This document shows, in pieces, positions 9,050 through 17,468 of a DNA stretch of 64,000 nucleotides. A model generated the notes under the pieces. The model was not told the DNA's origin. It saw only the letters and a list, made by a program, of their open reading frames with translations, and did not search any database. The translations under genes and the position numbers were made by a program. The stretch is from assembly GCA_024235615.1 (NCBI GenBank), contig JACKMB010000004.1, positions 310,001-374,000 on the forward strand, written 5' to 3'. The first letter of the stretch is position 1. Each line of letters begins with the position of its first letter. Source of the stretch: Thauera sp. (GTDB taxonomy: Bacteria > Pseudomonadota > Gammaproteobacteria > Burkholderiales > Rhodocyclaceae).

Positions 9050-9079
9050 TTTTTTGTCCAGGACAAAAAAGAGTATATT
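9050..9079 (+). promoter_or_regulatory. Divergent promoter with 21-bp perfect palindrome
   Basis: Arms TTTTTTGTCC (9050-9059) and GGACAAAAAA (9061-9070) flank one central A, a perfect 10-bp dyad, followed after three bases by TATATT (9074-9079), a good -10 hexamer. A TTGTCC or TTTTTT -35 would be partly or wholly inside the dyad. The start of the renalase-like gene is 40 bases downstream. The layout suggests a repressor or MerR-type operator for the light cluster; the regulator is not in the window. Confidence 0.55.
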
Positions 9080-9118
9080 CGGGTCTCTGTCCAACTCCTC
9101 CCGTCCCCCGGATCGCTC

Positions 9119-10111
9119 ATGAACGTCAATCCACATATTGCAGTCATCGGCGCCGGGATCGCCGGTCTGGCCTGCGCGCGCAGCCTCGCCGACGCCGGAG
9201 TTCGCGTAACTGTCCTCGACAAAAGCCGCGGGCCGGGTGGGCGCACCAGCACCCGCCGCGGCGAGGGCTGGGCCTGCGACCACGGCGCGCAGTACTTCAC
9301 CGCGCGCCACCCGGAGTTCATCGAGGAGCTCGCGGCCTGGCGGGCGGCCGGGGTGGCGGCGCCGTGGCCGGCGCGCATCACCGTGTTCGACGCCGACGGC
9401 CGGCGCGGCCTGCACGGCCAGGAGGCGCGCTTCGTCGGCACTCCGCGCATGACCGCGCCCGCCCGCCATCTCGCCCAGGGCCTGGACCTGCGCGTGCAAC
9501 TCACGGTAAGCGCGCTGCAGCGCTACCCGCACGGCTGGGAGATCGCCACCGCCGAGCGCGGGATGCTGCCCGAGGCCTTCGACGGCGTGCTGCTCGCGGT
9601 GCCCTCGCCGCAGGCGGTGCCGCTGCTGCAGCCCCTGTCGCCCGCGCTCGCCGCGGCGGCGCAGGCGGCGCGGATGCAGGCCTGCTGGGCGCTGATGGCG
9701 CGCTTCGATGCCCCACTGGCGGTGGATTTCGATGCCGCCTTCGTCAATCACGGGCCGCTGCGCTGGATCGCACGCGACCGCTCCAAGCCGGGGCGGGACG
9801 GGCTGGAGACCTGGTCGCTGCACGCCAGCGCGGAGTGGAGCGAGGCCCACATCGAGGACACCCCCGAACGTGTCGCCCTCGCGCTGGTGGGTGCCTTCGA
9901 GGCGCTCGGCGGGCGCATGCCGCTGGGCTGGGCGGCGCACCGCTGGCGCTACGCGATCACCGAGTCGGCGCTCGACGGCGGCTGCGCCTGGGACGCCGCA
10001 CAGGCCCTGGGCGTGTGCGGCGACTGGACCAACGGCGGCCGCGTCGAGGGCGCCTGGCTGAGCGGCCGCGCGCTCGCGCGCCAGGTGCTCGACGGCCTCG
10101 CCGCGGGCTGA
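9119..10111 (+). CDS. Renalase-like NAD(P)/FAD-dependent oxidoreductase
   Basis: 330 residues. A dinucleotide-binding Rossmann motif IAVIGAGIAGLACARSLADAG starts at residue 7, followed by VLDKSRGPGGRTSTRR and DHGAQYFTARHPEF, the pattern of renalase-like amine-oxidase-fold flavoproteins. A second FAD-contact segment near the C-terminus reads GVCGDWTNGGRVEGAWLSGRALA. It leads the forward light cluster with two photolyase-family genes; the substrate is unknown. The ATG at 9119 sits directly after the palindromic promoter. Confidence 0.85.
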   Translation: MNVNPHIAVIGAGIAGLACARSLADAGVRVTVLDKSRGPGGRTSTRRGEGWACDHGAQYFTARHPEFIEELAAWRAAGVAAPWPARITVFDADGRRGLHGQEARFVGTPRMTAPARHLAQGLDLRVQLTVSALQRYPHGWEIATAERGMLPEAFDGVLLAVPSPQAVPLLQPLSPALAAAAQAARMQACWALMARFDAPLAVDFDAAFVNHGPLRWIARDRSKPGRDGLETWSLHASAEWSEAHIEDTPERVALALVGAFEALGGRMPLGWAAHRWRYAITESALDGGCAWDAAQALGVCGDWTNGGRVEGAWLSGRALARQVLDGLAAG

Positions 10112-10198
10112 GCGTGCGCGCATGAACGCACCGCCGCGGTCGATCCTGGCCTGGCCCGCGAGCATCCCTGCCCGCGTGCGCAGGGGGAGGCGAGCGCC

Positions 10199-11785
10199 GT
10201 GAGCTACGGCCTGGTCTGGTTCAAGCGCGACCTGCGCCTCGCCGACCACGCCGCCTTCGCCGCGGCGGCGCGGCGCGGGCCGGTGCTGTGCGTGCTGATC
10301 GTCGAGCCCGCGCTGTGGGCGCATCCCGACGCCGCGCGCCAGCACTACGAGTTCATGCTCGAGAGCGCGCGCGAGCTGCACGCCGAGCTGCGCCGCCGCG
10401 GCGGTCGCCTGCACCTGCTGGTGGGCGAGGCCGTCGCGGTGCTCGATCGCCTGTACGCCGCGGCGCCCTTCGACACCCTGCATTCGCACGAGGAGACCGG
10501 CAACGCCGCGAGCTACGCGCGCGACCGCGCGGTGGCGCGCTGGTGTCGGGCGCGCGGCGTGCGCTGGCACGAGCCTGCGCAGTTCGGCGTGGTGCGCCGC
10601 CTGGATGACCGCGACCGCTGGCAGGCGGCGTGGGAGGCGCACGTCGCCGCGCCGCAGGCCATGCCGCCGGAGCCGTCGCGGATCGCCTTCGCGGCGCTGC
10701 CCGCGGCGCTGCACCCGGGCGCTGGCACGCCCTGGCCGCAGTCGGGTGCGATCGTCGCCGCGCGTGCGCCGGAGGCGGTGGCGCTCGGCCTCGACGCCTT
10801 CCAGCCCCCCCGGCGCCTGCGCGGCGGGCGGCGGGCGGCGCTGGAGGTGCTGCACGACTTCCTCGACGCGCGCAGCGGCCAGTACCGCGGCGGCATCTCC
10901 TCGCCGCTGAAGGCGCCGACTGCGTGCTCGCGACTGTCGCCCTACCTCGCCTGGGGCTGCCTCAGCCTGCGCGAGGTCGTGCAGGCCAGCCGCGCGCGCG
11001 TCGCCGCGCTGCCCGAGGACGACCGCCGCCGTGCCGGCCTGTCGGCCTTCCTCAGCCGCCTGTACTGGCACTGTCATTTCATCCAGAAGCTCGAGAGCGA
11101 GCCGGTGCTGGAGTTCCGCAACCTGCACCGCGGCTACGACGGCCTGCGCGAGCACGACTGGAACCCGGCGCATTTCGACGCGCTGGTGGCCGGGCGCACC
11201 GGCTGGCCGCTGGTGGACGCCTGCGTGGCGATGTTGCGCGAGACGGGGTGGATCAACTTCCGCATGCGCGCGATGCTGGTGTCGGTGGCGGCCTATCCGC
11301 TCTGGCTGCACTGGCGTGAGGTGGGCCTGTGGCTGGCGCGTGCCTTCCTCGACTACGAGCCCGGCATCCACTGGAGCCAGCTGCAGATGCAGTCCGGCAC
11401 CACCGGCATCAACACCACCCGGGTGTACAACCCGATCAAGCAGGCGCGCGACCACGACCCCAATGGCGTGTTCGTGCGGCGCTGGCTGCCGGCGCTGCGG
11501 CGGGTGCCGGACACCTGGCTGTTCGAGCCCTGGCGCATGCCTGCCGACGTGGCCGCGCGCCATGGGCTGCGCCTCGGCGAGGACATCGCGCTGCCGCCGG
11601 TGGAGCTGGAGACCGCCACGCGCGCAGCGAAGGCGCGCGTGCATGCGCTGCGCGCCGAGCCCGAGGTGCGCGCGGCGAAGGCGGCCATCGTCGAGCGCCA
11701 CGGCTCGCGCAAGCGGCCGGAGGGGCGGCGGCGCAAGGCGTCGGCGAGTGCGGCGAGTCCGGGGCAGCTGGACCTCGGGTTCTGA
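10199..11785 (+). CDS. Cryptochrome/photolyase family flavoprotein
   Basis: 528 residues beginning at GTG 10199, with GGGGGAGG placed about eight bases upstream. The N-terminal photolyase alpha/beta domain opens YGLVWFKRDLRLADHAAF; the helical FAD-binding domain contains SRLSPYLAWGCLSLRE, a WINFRMRAMLVS stretch and QSGTTGINTTRVYNPIKQ near residue 399. The pattern fits a blue-light-driven DNA repair enzyme or related cryptochrome rather than a DASH protein. A basic tail (RKRPEGRRRKAS) precedes the C-terminal QLDLGF. It is followed closely by a DUF2256 gene. Confidence 0.9.
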   Translation: MSYGLVWFKRDLRLADHAAFAAAARRGPVLCVLIVEPALWAHPDAARQHYEFMLESARELHAELRRRGGRLHLLVGEAVAVLDRLYAAAPFDTLHSHEETGNAASYARDRAVARWCRARGVRWHEPAQFGVVRRLDDRDRWQAAWEAHVAAPQAMPPEPSRIAFAALPAALHPGAGTPWPQSGAIVAARAPEAVALGLDAFQPPRRLRGGRRAALEVLHDFLDARSGQYRGGISSPLKAPTACSRLSPYLAWGCLSLREVVQASRARVAALPEDDRRRAGLSAFLSRLYWHCHFIQKLESEPVLEFRNLHRGYDGLREHDWNPAHFDALVAGRTGWPLVDACVAMLRETGWINFRMRAMLVSVAAYPLWLHWREVGLWLARAFLDYEPGIHWSQLQMQSGTTGINTTRVYNPIKQARDHDPNGVFVRRWLPALRRVPDTWLFEPWRMPADVAARHGLRLGEDIALPPVELETATRAAKARVHALRAEPEVRAAKAAIVERHGSRKRPEGRRRKASASAASPGQLDLGF

Positions 11786-11797
11786 GGAGCGCGGGGG

Positions 11798-11950
11798 ATG
11801 GGGATGCGGCGCAAGGGGGATCTGCCGACGAAGCCGTGCGCGGGCTGCGGGCGGCCGTTCGCGTGGCGGAAGAAGTGGGCGCGGGTGTGGGACGAGGTGC
11901 GCTATTGCTCGGAGCGCTGTCGGCGGGAGCGTGGCAAGCCGGGGCGCTGA
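11798..11950 (+). CDS. DUF2256 zinc-ribbon protein
   Basis: A 50-residue protein starting at ATG 11798, 12 bases after the photolyase stop and preceded by GGAGCGCGGGGG. Cysteines 14, 17, 37 and 41 form a CxxC...CxxxC ribbon around [18 protein letters not shown], the DUF2256 pattern. These tiny proteins are typically encoded next to photolyases or cryptochromes; their role is unknown. A 47-bp direct repeat downstream copies the last bases and stop codon of this gene (11941 and 11988). Confidence 0.85.
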   Translation: MGMRRKGDLPTKPCAGCGRPFAWRKKWARVWDEVRYCSERCRRERGKPGR

Positions 11951-12066
11951 GCGAGGGTCTCGTAGCGGCGTGCCGCGGCGGAAAGGCGGGGCGCTGAGCG
12001 AGGGACATTGCGGTGGCGTGCCGCGGCGAAAAAGCGGCGCCGCGGTTGGTCTGCGGGGGAGTGCCG

Positions 12067-13620
12067 ATGGGTTCGGACGTGGTGATCTTCAGGTTTCGCA
12101 GCGACCTGCGCGTAGGGGACAACCTCGCGCTGCTGGAGGCGTGCGCGTCCGCCGGCCGCCTGTTGCCGGTCTATTGCCACGACCCCGCCGCCGACGCACC
12201 GACGCGTTGGGGCTTCGCCCGCCGCGGGCCCCATCGGCGTGCCTTCCTGGAGGCGGCGCTGGACGACCTGGATGCGGCCTTGCGCGTGCGCGGCAGCGCG
12301 CTGCTGGAGCTGCACGGCGCGCCATGCGAGGTGCTGCCGGCGCTCGCGCGCGCCGTGGGCACGGACGCGGTGGTGTGCGAGGCGATCGCGGCGCCCGAGG
12401 AGGAGGACGAGCTCGCCGCGCTGCGTGCCGCGGGGCTGAGGGTGCGCACCGTGTGGCAGTCGAGCCTGCTCGACCCCGCGGCGCTGCCCTTCGCGCCGGC
12501 CCGCCTGCCCAAGGTGTTCACCGCTTTCCGCCAGGCCGTCGAGTCCGCCGGCCTGCAGCCCCCCGCACCCCTGCCCGCAGCGCAGACCCTGCCACCGTGG
12601 CCGGACTTCGCCACCGCTGCCGAAGCCGCGCACCCCATTCGCGCCTGCCGGCGCTCCTACAACGACGAGGCGCCTGTGCTCCCCTGTAGGAGCGGCGGCA
12701 GCCGCGAATGCGGCGGTGCCACACGCGACGCGGATGCCGCAGCCGAGCGCCGCCTGCGCGCCTGCCGGCGCTCCTACAACGACGAGGCGCCGGCCTTTCC
12801 CTGTAGGAGCGGCGGCAGCCGCGAATCGGGCGGCGCCACAATCGACGCGGATGCCGCAGCCGAGCGCCGCCTGCGCGCCTGCCGGCGCTCCTACACGGTG
12901 GAGCTGGCCTCCTTTCCGTGGTGGTGGCCCGACTTCGCCGGCGGTGAGGGAGCGGCGCTCGCGCATCTGGCACGTTATTTCGCCAGCGATCGCCCGCAAC
13001 ACTACAAGGCGACGCGCAACGGCCTGAGCGGCGTCGGTTTCTCGAGCAAGTTCTCGCCCTGGCTGGCGCAGGGGGCCTTGTCCCCGCGGGTGGCCTTCGC
13101 GGCGCTGCGGCGGCACGAGGCCGCGCAGGGGGTGAGCGAGGGCAGCTACTGGCTGTGGTTCGAGCTGCTGTGGCGGGATTACTTCCGCTTCCTGCATCTG
13201 CAGCACGGCCGCCGCCTGTACCGGGCGCGCGGACTGAACGCCGCTGCGCCGCCGCCCGCGCACGATCCGGCGGCCTTCGTGGCCTGGTGCGAGGGGCGCA
13301 CCGGCCACGCCTTCATCGACGCCGGCATGCGGGAGCTCGCCGCCACCGGCTGGCTGTCGAACCGCATGCGCCAGGTGGTCGCCAGCTTCCTCATCCACGA
13401 CCTCGGCTGCGACTGGCGCGCCGGCGCGGCGTGGTTCGAGGCGCAGCTGGTGGATTACGACGTGTATAGCAACCAGGGCAACTGGCTGTACATCGCCGGC
13501 CGCGGCACCGACCCGCGCGGTGGGCGGCGCTTCGATCCGGACCGGCAGGCGGCGACCTACGACGCGGACGGAGCCTACCGGACCCGCTGGGCCGAGCTCG
13601 ATCGGCGCGGCGACGATTGA
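12067..13620 (+). CDS. DASH-family cryptochrome with an in-frame REP-array insert
   Basis: 517 residues from ATG 12067, preceded by GGGGGAG. The photolyase domain starts VVIFRFRSDLRVGDN; the FAD domain has YKATRNGLSGVGFSSKFSPW near residue 312, SYWLWFELLWRDYFRFL near 359 and the DASH signature GNWLYIAGRGTDPRGGRRF near 470. DASH proteins bind FAD and an antenna and repair CPDs in single-stranded DNA. Residues about 192-276, at the linker between the two domains, are encoded by REP repeats: two copies of a 39-residue unit beginning RACRRSYNDEAP and a third start. The reading frame survives because each unit is 117 bp. Whether the protein folds and works is untested. Confidence 0.88.
   Translation: MGSDVVIFRFRSDLRVGDNLALLEACASAGRLLPVYCHDPAADAPTRWGFARRGPHRRAFLEAALDDLDAALRVRGSALLELHGAPCEVLPALARAVGTDAVVCEAIAAPEEEDELAALRAAGLRVRTVWQSSLLDPAALPFAPARLPKVFTAFRQAVESAGLQPPAPLPAAQTLPPWPDFATAAEAAHPIRACRRSYNDEAPVLPCRSGGSRECGGATRDADAAAERRLRACRRSYNDEAPAFPCRSGGSRESGGATIDADAAAERRLRACRRSYTVELASFPWWWPDFAGGEGAALAHLARYFASDRPQHYKATRNGLSGVGFSSKFSPWLAQGALSPRVAFAALRRHEAAQGVSEGSYWLWFELLWRDYFRFLHLQHGRRLYRARGLNAAAPPPAHDPAAFVAWCEGRTGHAFIDAGMRELAATGWLSNRMRQVVASFLIHDLGCDWRAGAAWFEAQLVDYDVYSNQGNWLYIAGRGTDPRGGRRFDPDRQAATYDADGAYRTRWAELDRRGDD
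12640..12894. repeat. Intragenic REP array, 117-bp period, inside the DASH cryptochrome
   Basis: Type-Y REP hairpins start at 12640, 12757 and 12874, exactly 117 bp apart, each of the first two followed by a type-Z hairpin about 25 bp on and by a shared spacer encoding DADAAAERRL. Unit composition matches the 115-116-bp intergenic array at 21.4 kb. All copies are read in the same frame as the host gene, without stops. Confidence 0.95.
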
Positions 13621-13828
13621 GCGCGCAAGCCGCCTCGGCGGCTGGCCCTCGCTCGAACGCGCCGCGGCTTGCAGGAGTCCCGTTCGAACTTGTCGCGACC
13701 ATGCCCGGGATCGCTCGACGGCGGCCCGTCCGGGGGGCGCTCGCGCGCGCAGCGCAGTTCAAGCGCTACCCCGAAGCCGAGCTCATCCGCATGGGGCGCC
13801 CGCGCGCGGGGGCGGCCCTGCCCGGCGC

Positions 13829-14749
13829 TCAGCGCATGCCGAATCCGCGCATGCGTGCCAGTGCCGCGGGCGGCAGCGCGCCGAGCAGGGCGCCGATCGA
13901 CACCACCACGATGCCGACGATGGTGATGAGGCCAAGCGCTTCGCCCAGGATCAGAAAGGCGCCCACGGCGGTGACGGCAGGCACCAGCGCCAGCATCATC
14001 GAGGCTTCGCTCGCGCCCACCTTCTGCACCGCGTAGCTGTAGAAGCCGCCGGCCACCAGGGCGGCGATCACGCCCTGGTACACGCCCTGGAGTGCGATCG
14101 CGCCCCAGCCCTGGGCGGCCAGATTGCCCGGCAGCCAGAGCAGGTAGACCGGCAGGTAGGCGAGCGCCGAGAAGGTGGCGATGCCGAGCATCCCGAACTG
14201 CGGCTTGACCTGCCAGCGCCGCATCAGCAGGCCGAAGACCGCCCAGCACAGTGCGGCGGCGAGGAAGAGCAGGTCGCCGATCCATTCGCGCCCGTGCGTG
14301 GGGGCGATCAGGCTCTCGAAGCCGATCAGCAGCAGCCCGGCGGTCGACAGCAGGAGCGCGACGACGGTGGGGCGGGCGATGCGAAAGCCGCTCATCACCG
14401 CCATGATCACGATGGTCCAGAACGGGATGCCGCCATTGACGAACACGCCGGCGTGCGCGCTCGGTGCGAACGCGAAGCCGGAATACACCAGGATGCCGTA
14501 GCCCAGCCCGGCAACCGCAGCGAGCACCATGTGGCGCGGCCAGTCCCGGCGCGGCACGAAGCGCAGGTAGAGCGGCAGCGCGATCGCACCCGACACGCCG
14601 AAGCGCAGGGCGGCGATGTCGAAGGGCGTGAAGCTGGCGGTGGCGCCGAAGCGTGACACGATGTTGAAGCCGGACCAGAACACCACCACGGCGAGCGCGG
14701 CGAGCAGGCCGCGGACGGCGTCGGATTGGGCGGGCGGGGGAGTGGTCAA
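13829..14749 (-). CDS. EamA-family (DMT) transporter
   Basis: 306 residues, about ten hydrophobic helices in two EamA repeats; the first begins VFWSGFNIVSRFGATASFTPFDIAALRF and the second includes LCWAVFGLLMRR and ALVPAVTAVGAFLILGEAL. Drug/metabolite exporters of this family export amino acids or small metabolites. The frame has no ATG at the N-terminus; the TTG at 14749 (read LTTPPPAQSDAVRG) is the best start, as the next in-frame GTG would remove part of the lead-in to helix 1. Confidence 0.85.
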   Translation of the reverse strand: MTTPPPAQSDAVRGLLAALAVVVFWSGFNIVSRFGATASFTPFDIAALRFGVSGAIALPLYLRFVPRRDWPRHMVLAAVAGLGYGILVYSGFAFAPSAHAGVFVNGGIPFWTIVIMAVMSGFRIARPTVVALLLSTAGLLLIGFESLIAPTHGREWIGDLLFLAAALCWAVFGLLMRRWQVKPQFGMLGIATFSALAYLPVYLLWLPGNLAAQGWGAIALQGVYQGVIAALVAGGFYSYAVQKVGASEASMMLALVPAVTAVGAFLILGEALGLITIVGIVVVSIGALLGALPPAALARMRGFGMR

Positions 14750-14856
14750 TTCGGGTCCGGGGAGCGTGCGGGTGGGCGACGTTGATCGTCTGCGTCTGCG
14801 TCTGCGTGTGCCTGGGCGGAGGCGGCCGGGTGCGCGTTGGGCGACCGGGAGCAGGC

Positions 14857-15243
14857 TCAGCCCGGCTGGTTGCGCATGAAGTCGGCGGTCTTGAAGAAGC
14901 TCTGCAGCAGGCGCTCGCGCATCGGCTCGGCGATGCCGACCTCCTCCATCGCCAGCAGCATGCAGGCGACCCATTGGTCGCGCTCGCGGGTGCCGATGGC
15001 GAAGGGCATGTGGCGGGCGCGCAGGCGCGGGTGGCCGAAGTTCTGCACGAAGAGGTCCGGCCCGCCGAGCCAGCCGGAGAGGAACATGAAGAGCTTGTCG
15101 CGCGAGCCCTGCAGGTCCTCGGGGTGGAGGGCGCGCAGCTCGGCGAAGCGGGGCGTTTCGGCCATCAGGCCGTAGAAGCGGTCGCAAAGGTGGGCGAGTA
15201 CGGGCTCGCCGCCGATCGTGTCGTAGGGGGTGGTCTGGTCCAT
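14857..15243 (-). CDS. Group II truncated hemoglobin
   Basis: 128 residues. The group II pattern is FMFLSGWLGGPDLFVQNFGHPRLRARHMPFAIG; histidine 78 is the proximal heme ligand and tryptophan 91 corresponds to the G8 tryptophan typical of this group. Such globins bind O2, NO or handle peroxide. Start at ATG 15243. It lies between the EamA gene and a REP array, with no obvious operon partner. Confidence 0.9.
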   Translation of the reverse strand: MDQTTPYDTIGGEPVLAHLCDRFYGLMAETPRFAELRALHPEDLQGSRDKLFMFLSGWLGGPDLFVQNFGHPRLRARHMPFAIGTRERDQWVACMLLAMEEVGIAEPMRERLLQSFFKTADFMRNQPG

Positions 15244-15330
15244 CGGGGTCTGTGGGGTCGGTGGCGCTTCGAGACGGGCGCCTCGACCAGGATTGTCGCA
15301 GACTCGGGCGCCGCCTGCCCGATCGCCGCA

Positions 15331-15640
15331 TTCGCGCCTGCCGGCGCTCCTACATCGGTCGGAAGCGCGGCGGTGCGTGGGACGAAGCCGCGCGGTTCGT
15401 GTAGGAGCGCCGGCAGGCGCGAATGCGTCGGGGGAGCGGCGGCGGTGCGTGGGACGAAGCCCCGCGGTTCGTGTAGGAGCGCCGGCAGGCGCGAATGCGG
15501 CGGGGGAGCGGCGGCGGTGCGTGGGACGGAGCCGCGGGGTTCATGTAGGAGCGCCGGCAGGCGCGAATGCGGCGGGGGGAGAGGTGGTGGTGCGCGGGAC
15601 GAAGCCGCGGGGTTCATGTAGGAGCGCCGGCAGGCGCGAA
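15331..15640. repeat. REP array C: head type Y plus four 72-bp direct repeats
   Basis: A type-Y hairpin at 15331 is followed by four copies in the opposite orientation starting at 15401, 15473, 15545 and 15618, period 72-73 bp. Each unit includes the hairpin (GCGCC-GGCA-GGCGC) and a shared spacer with GGCGGTGCGTGGGACGAAGC. This differs from the alternating Y/Z pairs elsewhere. It fills the 439-bp gap between the globin and the exonuclease gene; no gene is supported there. Confidence 0.93.
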
Positions 15641-15682
15641 TGCGGCGGCCGACGTCGGCACGCACGCCGTGGGGCGCGCCTC

Positions 15683-17101
15683 CTACAGGTTCACCACCGC
15701 CAGCCTTTTCACCGCCTTGACGAGGATCTTGTAGATGTCGAGGTCGAAGGCCGGGCGGCCGGCTTCGAGGAGGTCGGCGAGCGTGGCCTCGTCGGTGGCG
15801 GTGCCGAGCCAGCGCCAGCCGTCGACGACGTGGATCGCCTCGCCCTCGCGCAGGCCGATCGGGCCGGGCCAGGTCCAGTGCTCGACCTTCAGCGCGTGCA
15901 GGGCCTCGATCAGGCGCAGGGCGTGGGCCTGGGGGGATTCGCCGCCGTGGCAGGCGCCGCGGCAGCGTTTCAACTGGAAGTCGAAGCAGCGCGCGCCCTG
16001 CGGGTGTTTCTCCAGGCCGAGCAGGGGCGGGCACAGGGCATGGTCGCGGGCGAGCGCGCGCAGGCGGTTGGTGGCCTCGCGGCGGGTGCGGAAGAAGCCG
16101 TAGAGGTCGTCGCGGCGGCCGAAGTCGAGGTCGGCGGCGTGCATCAGCTCGAGCCGCCAGTCGCCGACGATGTCGGTGGCCAGCCGCCAGGTGCACAGCT
16201 CGCGGTTGCGGCGCAGCTGGCGGTTGTGGGTGGGCTGCAGGCGCTTCACCAGCTCGGCTTCCTTCAGCAGCGCGCCGATCTCGCCGGCGGTCTCGATCCA
16301 TTCGATGTGGCGCACCTGCTGGCTGAGGCTGAGCTCGCGGTCGCTGGTGTGGTCGGCGGCGAAGTGCGACAGCACGCGGCTGCGCAGGCGGGTGCTCTTG
16401 CCGATGTAGAGCGGCAGCGCGCTGCTGTCCGTGCCACCCTCCGTGCCGCCGTCGCGCTCGCCATAGAACAGATATACCCCGGGCGTGTCGGGCAGCTCGG
16501 CGACCTGCTCGGGGTCGAGGTGAGGCGGCAGGCTGGGGTGGCCGACGAGCTCGCGCACCATGGCCTCGATGTGGCCGGGCGGGAAGCGCTCGTGGATCTT
16601 CTGCCAGAACTGCCACAGCAGCTGGGCGTCGCCGAGCGCGCGGTGGCGGTCGGCGACCACCAGGCCGTGGCGTTCGATGAGGTGGTCGAGGCCGTGGCGG
16701 CGGTGGTCGGGGAACAGCCGGCGCGACAGCTTGACGGTGCACAGCACCTGCGGGCGCATGTCGAGCCCGGCGCGGCGGAAGGCGGCGCGCAGGTGGCCGT
16801 GATCGAAGCGCGCGTTGTGGGCGACGAAGAGGCGGCCATCGAGGCGGTCGAAGACTTCGTCGGCGATGTCCGCGAAGCGCGGCGCGTCGGCGACCATGTC
16901 GTCGTCGATGCCGGTGAGGCGCTGGATGGTCTCGGGGATGCGCGACTCGGGGCGCACCAGCGTCGACCACTCGCGCACGCCGTCCTCGTCGACCTGGACG
17001 ATGCCGACCTCGGTGATCGATTCGCGCTGGGCGGGGCCGCCGGTGGTCTCGATGTCGACGAAGGCGAGACCGCCGGGAAAGCTGTGGAGGGAGGGCGTCA
17101 A
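15683..17101 (-). CDS. DnaQ-like 3'-5' exonuclease fused to a GIY-YIG (UvrC/Cho-like) domain
   Basis: About 472 residues. The N-terminal DEDD exonuclease has FVDIETTGG near residue 14, FVAHNARFDHGHLR near 90 and HRALGDAQLLW near 145. A GIY-YIG nuclease domain follows (TPGVYLFYGE ... LPLYIGKSTRLRSRVLSHF), then a Cho-like region with cysteines (CFDFQLKRCRGACHG). This exonuclease-plus-Cho arrangement is known in proteobacteria and suggests DNA repair. No ATG is available near the homology start; TTG 17101 was chosen, and an upstream GTG is possible. Confidence 0.85.
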   Translation of the reverse strand: MTPSLHSFPGGLAFVDIETTGGPAQRESITEVGIVQVDEDGVREWSTLVRPESRIPETIQRLTGIDDDMVADAPRFADIADEVFDRLDGRLFVAHNARFDHGHLRAAFRRAGLDMRPQVLCTVKLSRRLFPDHRRHGLDHLIERHGLVVADRHRALGDAQLLWQFWQKIHERFPPGHIEAMVRELVGHPSLPPHLDPEQVAELPDTPGVYLFYGERDGGTEGGTDSSALPLYIGKSTRLRSRVLSHFAADHTSDRELSLSQQVRHIEWIETAGEIGALLKEAELVKRLQPTHNRQLRRNRELCTWRLATDIVGDWRLELMHAADLDFGRRDDLYGFFRTRREATNRLRALARDHALCPPLLGLEKHPQGARCFDFQLKRCRGACHGGESPQAHALRLIEALHALKVEHWTWPGPIGLREGEAIHVVDGWRWLGTATDEATLADLLEAGRPAFDLDIYKILVKAVKRLAVVNL

Positions 17102-17184
17102 GGCTGGAGGCGGCTGGCGGATGGATCGCGCTTCGAGCGCGCTTGGGCGCGCAGGTTCCCGTGCCGGCGGCACGGTGGCCGTGT

Positions 17185-17388
17185 TCAGCGCACGCCGAAG
17201 CCCGCGTCCTCGATCGCCTGATGGATGTCGGATTCGGCGACGAAGGCGCCGTGCTCGATGGTGGCGGCGCCGGTCGCGAGCGAGATCTCCAGGTAGCCGA
17301 TGCCGGGCAGGTCCTGGATGGCGTTGGTCACCAGGCGCAGGCACTCCTCGTCGCGCATGCCGGTGATCGTGAGCGTGGTGGTGTTCAT
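17185..17388 (-). CDS. HMA-domain (heavy-metal-associated) small protein lacking CxxC
   Basis: 67 residues with the ferredoxin-like HMA shape: TTLTITGM, then a helix, VAESDIHQAIEDAGFGV at the end. The canonical metal-binding GMxCxxC is replaced by GMRDEEC, leaving one cysteine. Family members carry Cu or other soft metals to ATPases; here such binding is doubtful. Start ATG 17388 preceded by GGAGCCTCCC on the coding strand. Confidence 0.8.
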   Translation of the reverse strand: MNTTTLTITGMRDEECLRLVTNAIQDLPGIGYLEISLATGAATIEHGAFVAESDIHQAIEDAGFGVR

Positions 17389-17468
17389 GGGAGGCTCCGT
17401 GTCCGATCGGCGCATCTTGTGCGCTGGCGCGCACACGCGCAAGTCTCGCCCCGCGCTTGCGGAGCGAC

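Noticed and set aside
15331-15640. CRISPR array suspicion for the regularly spaced repeats
   Set aside because: Period 72 bp with similar spacers, hairpin units of REP type, no cas genes; spacers are not unique.
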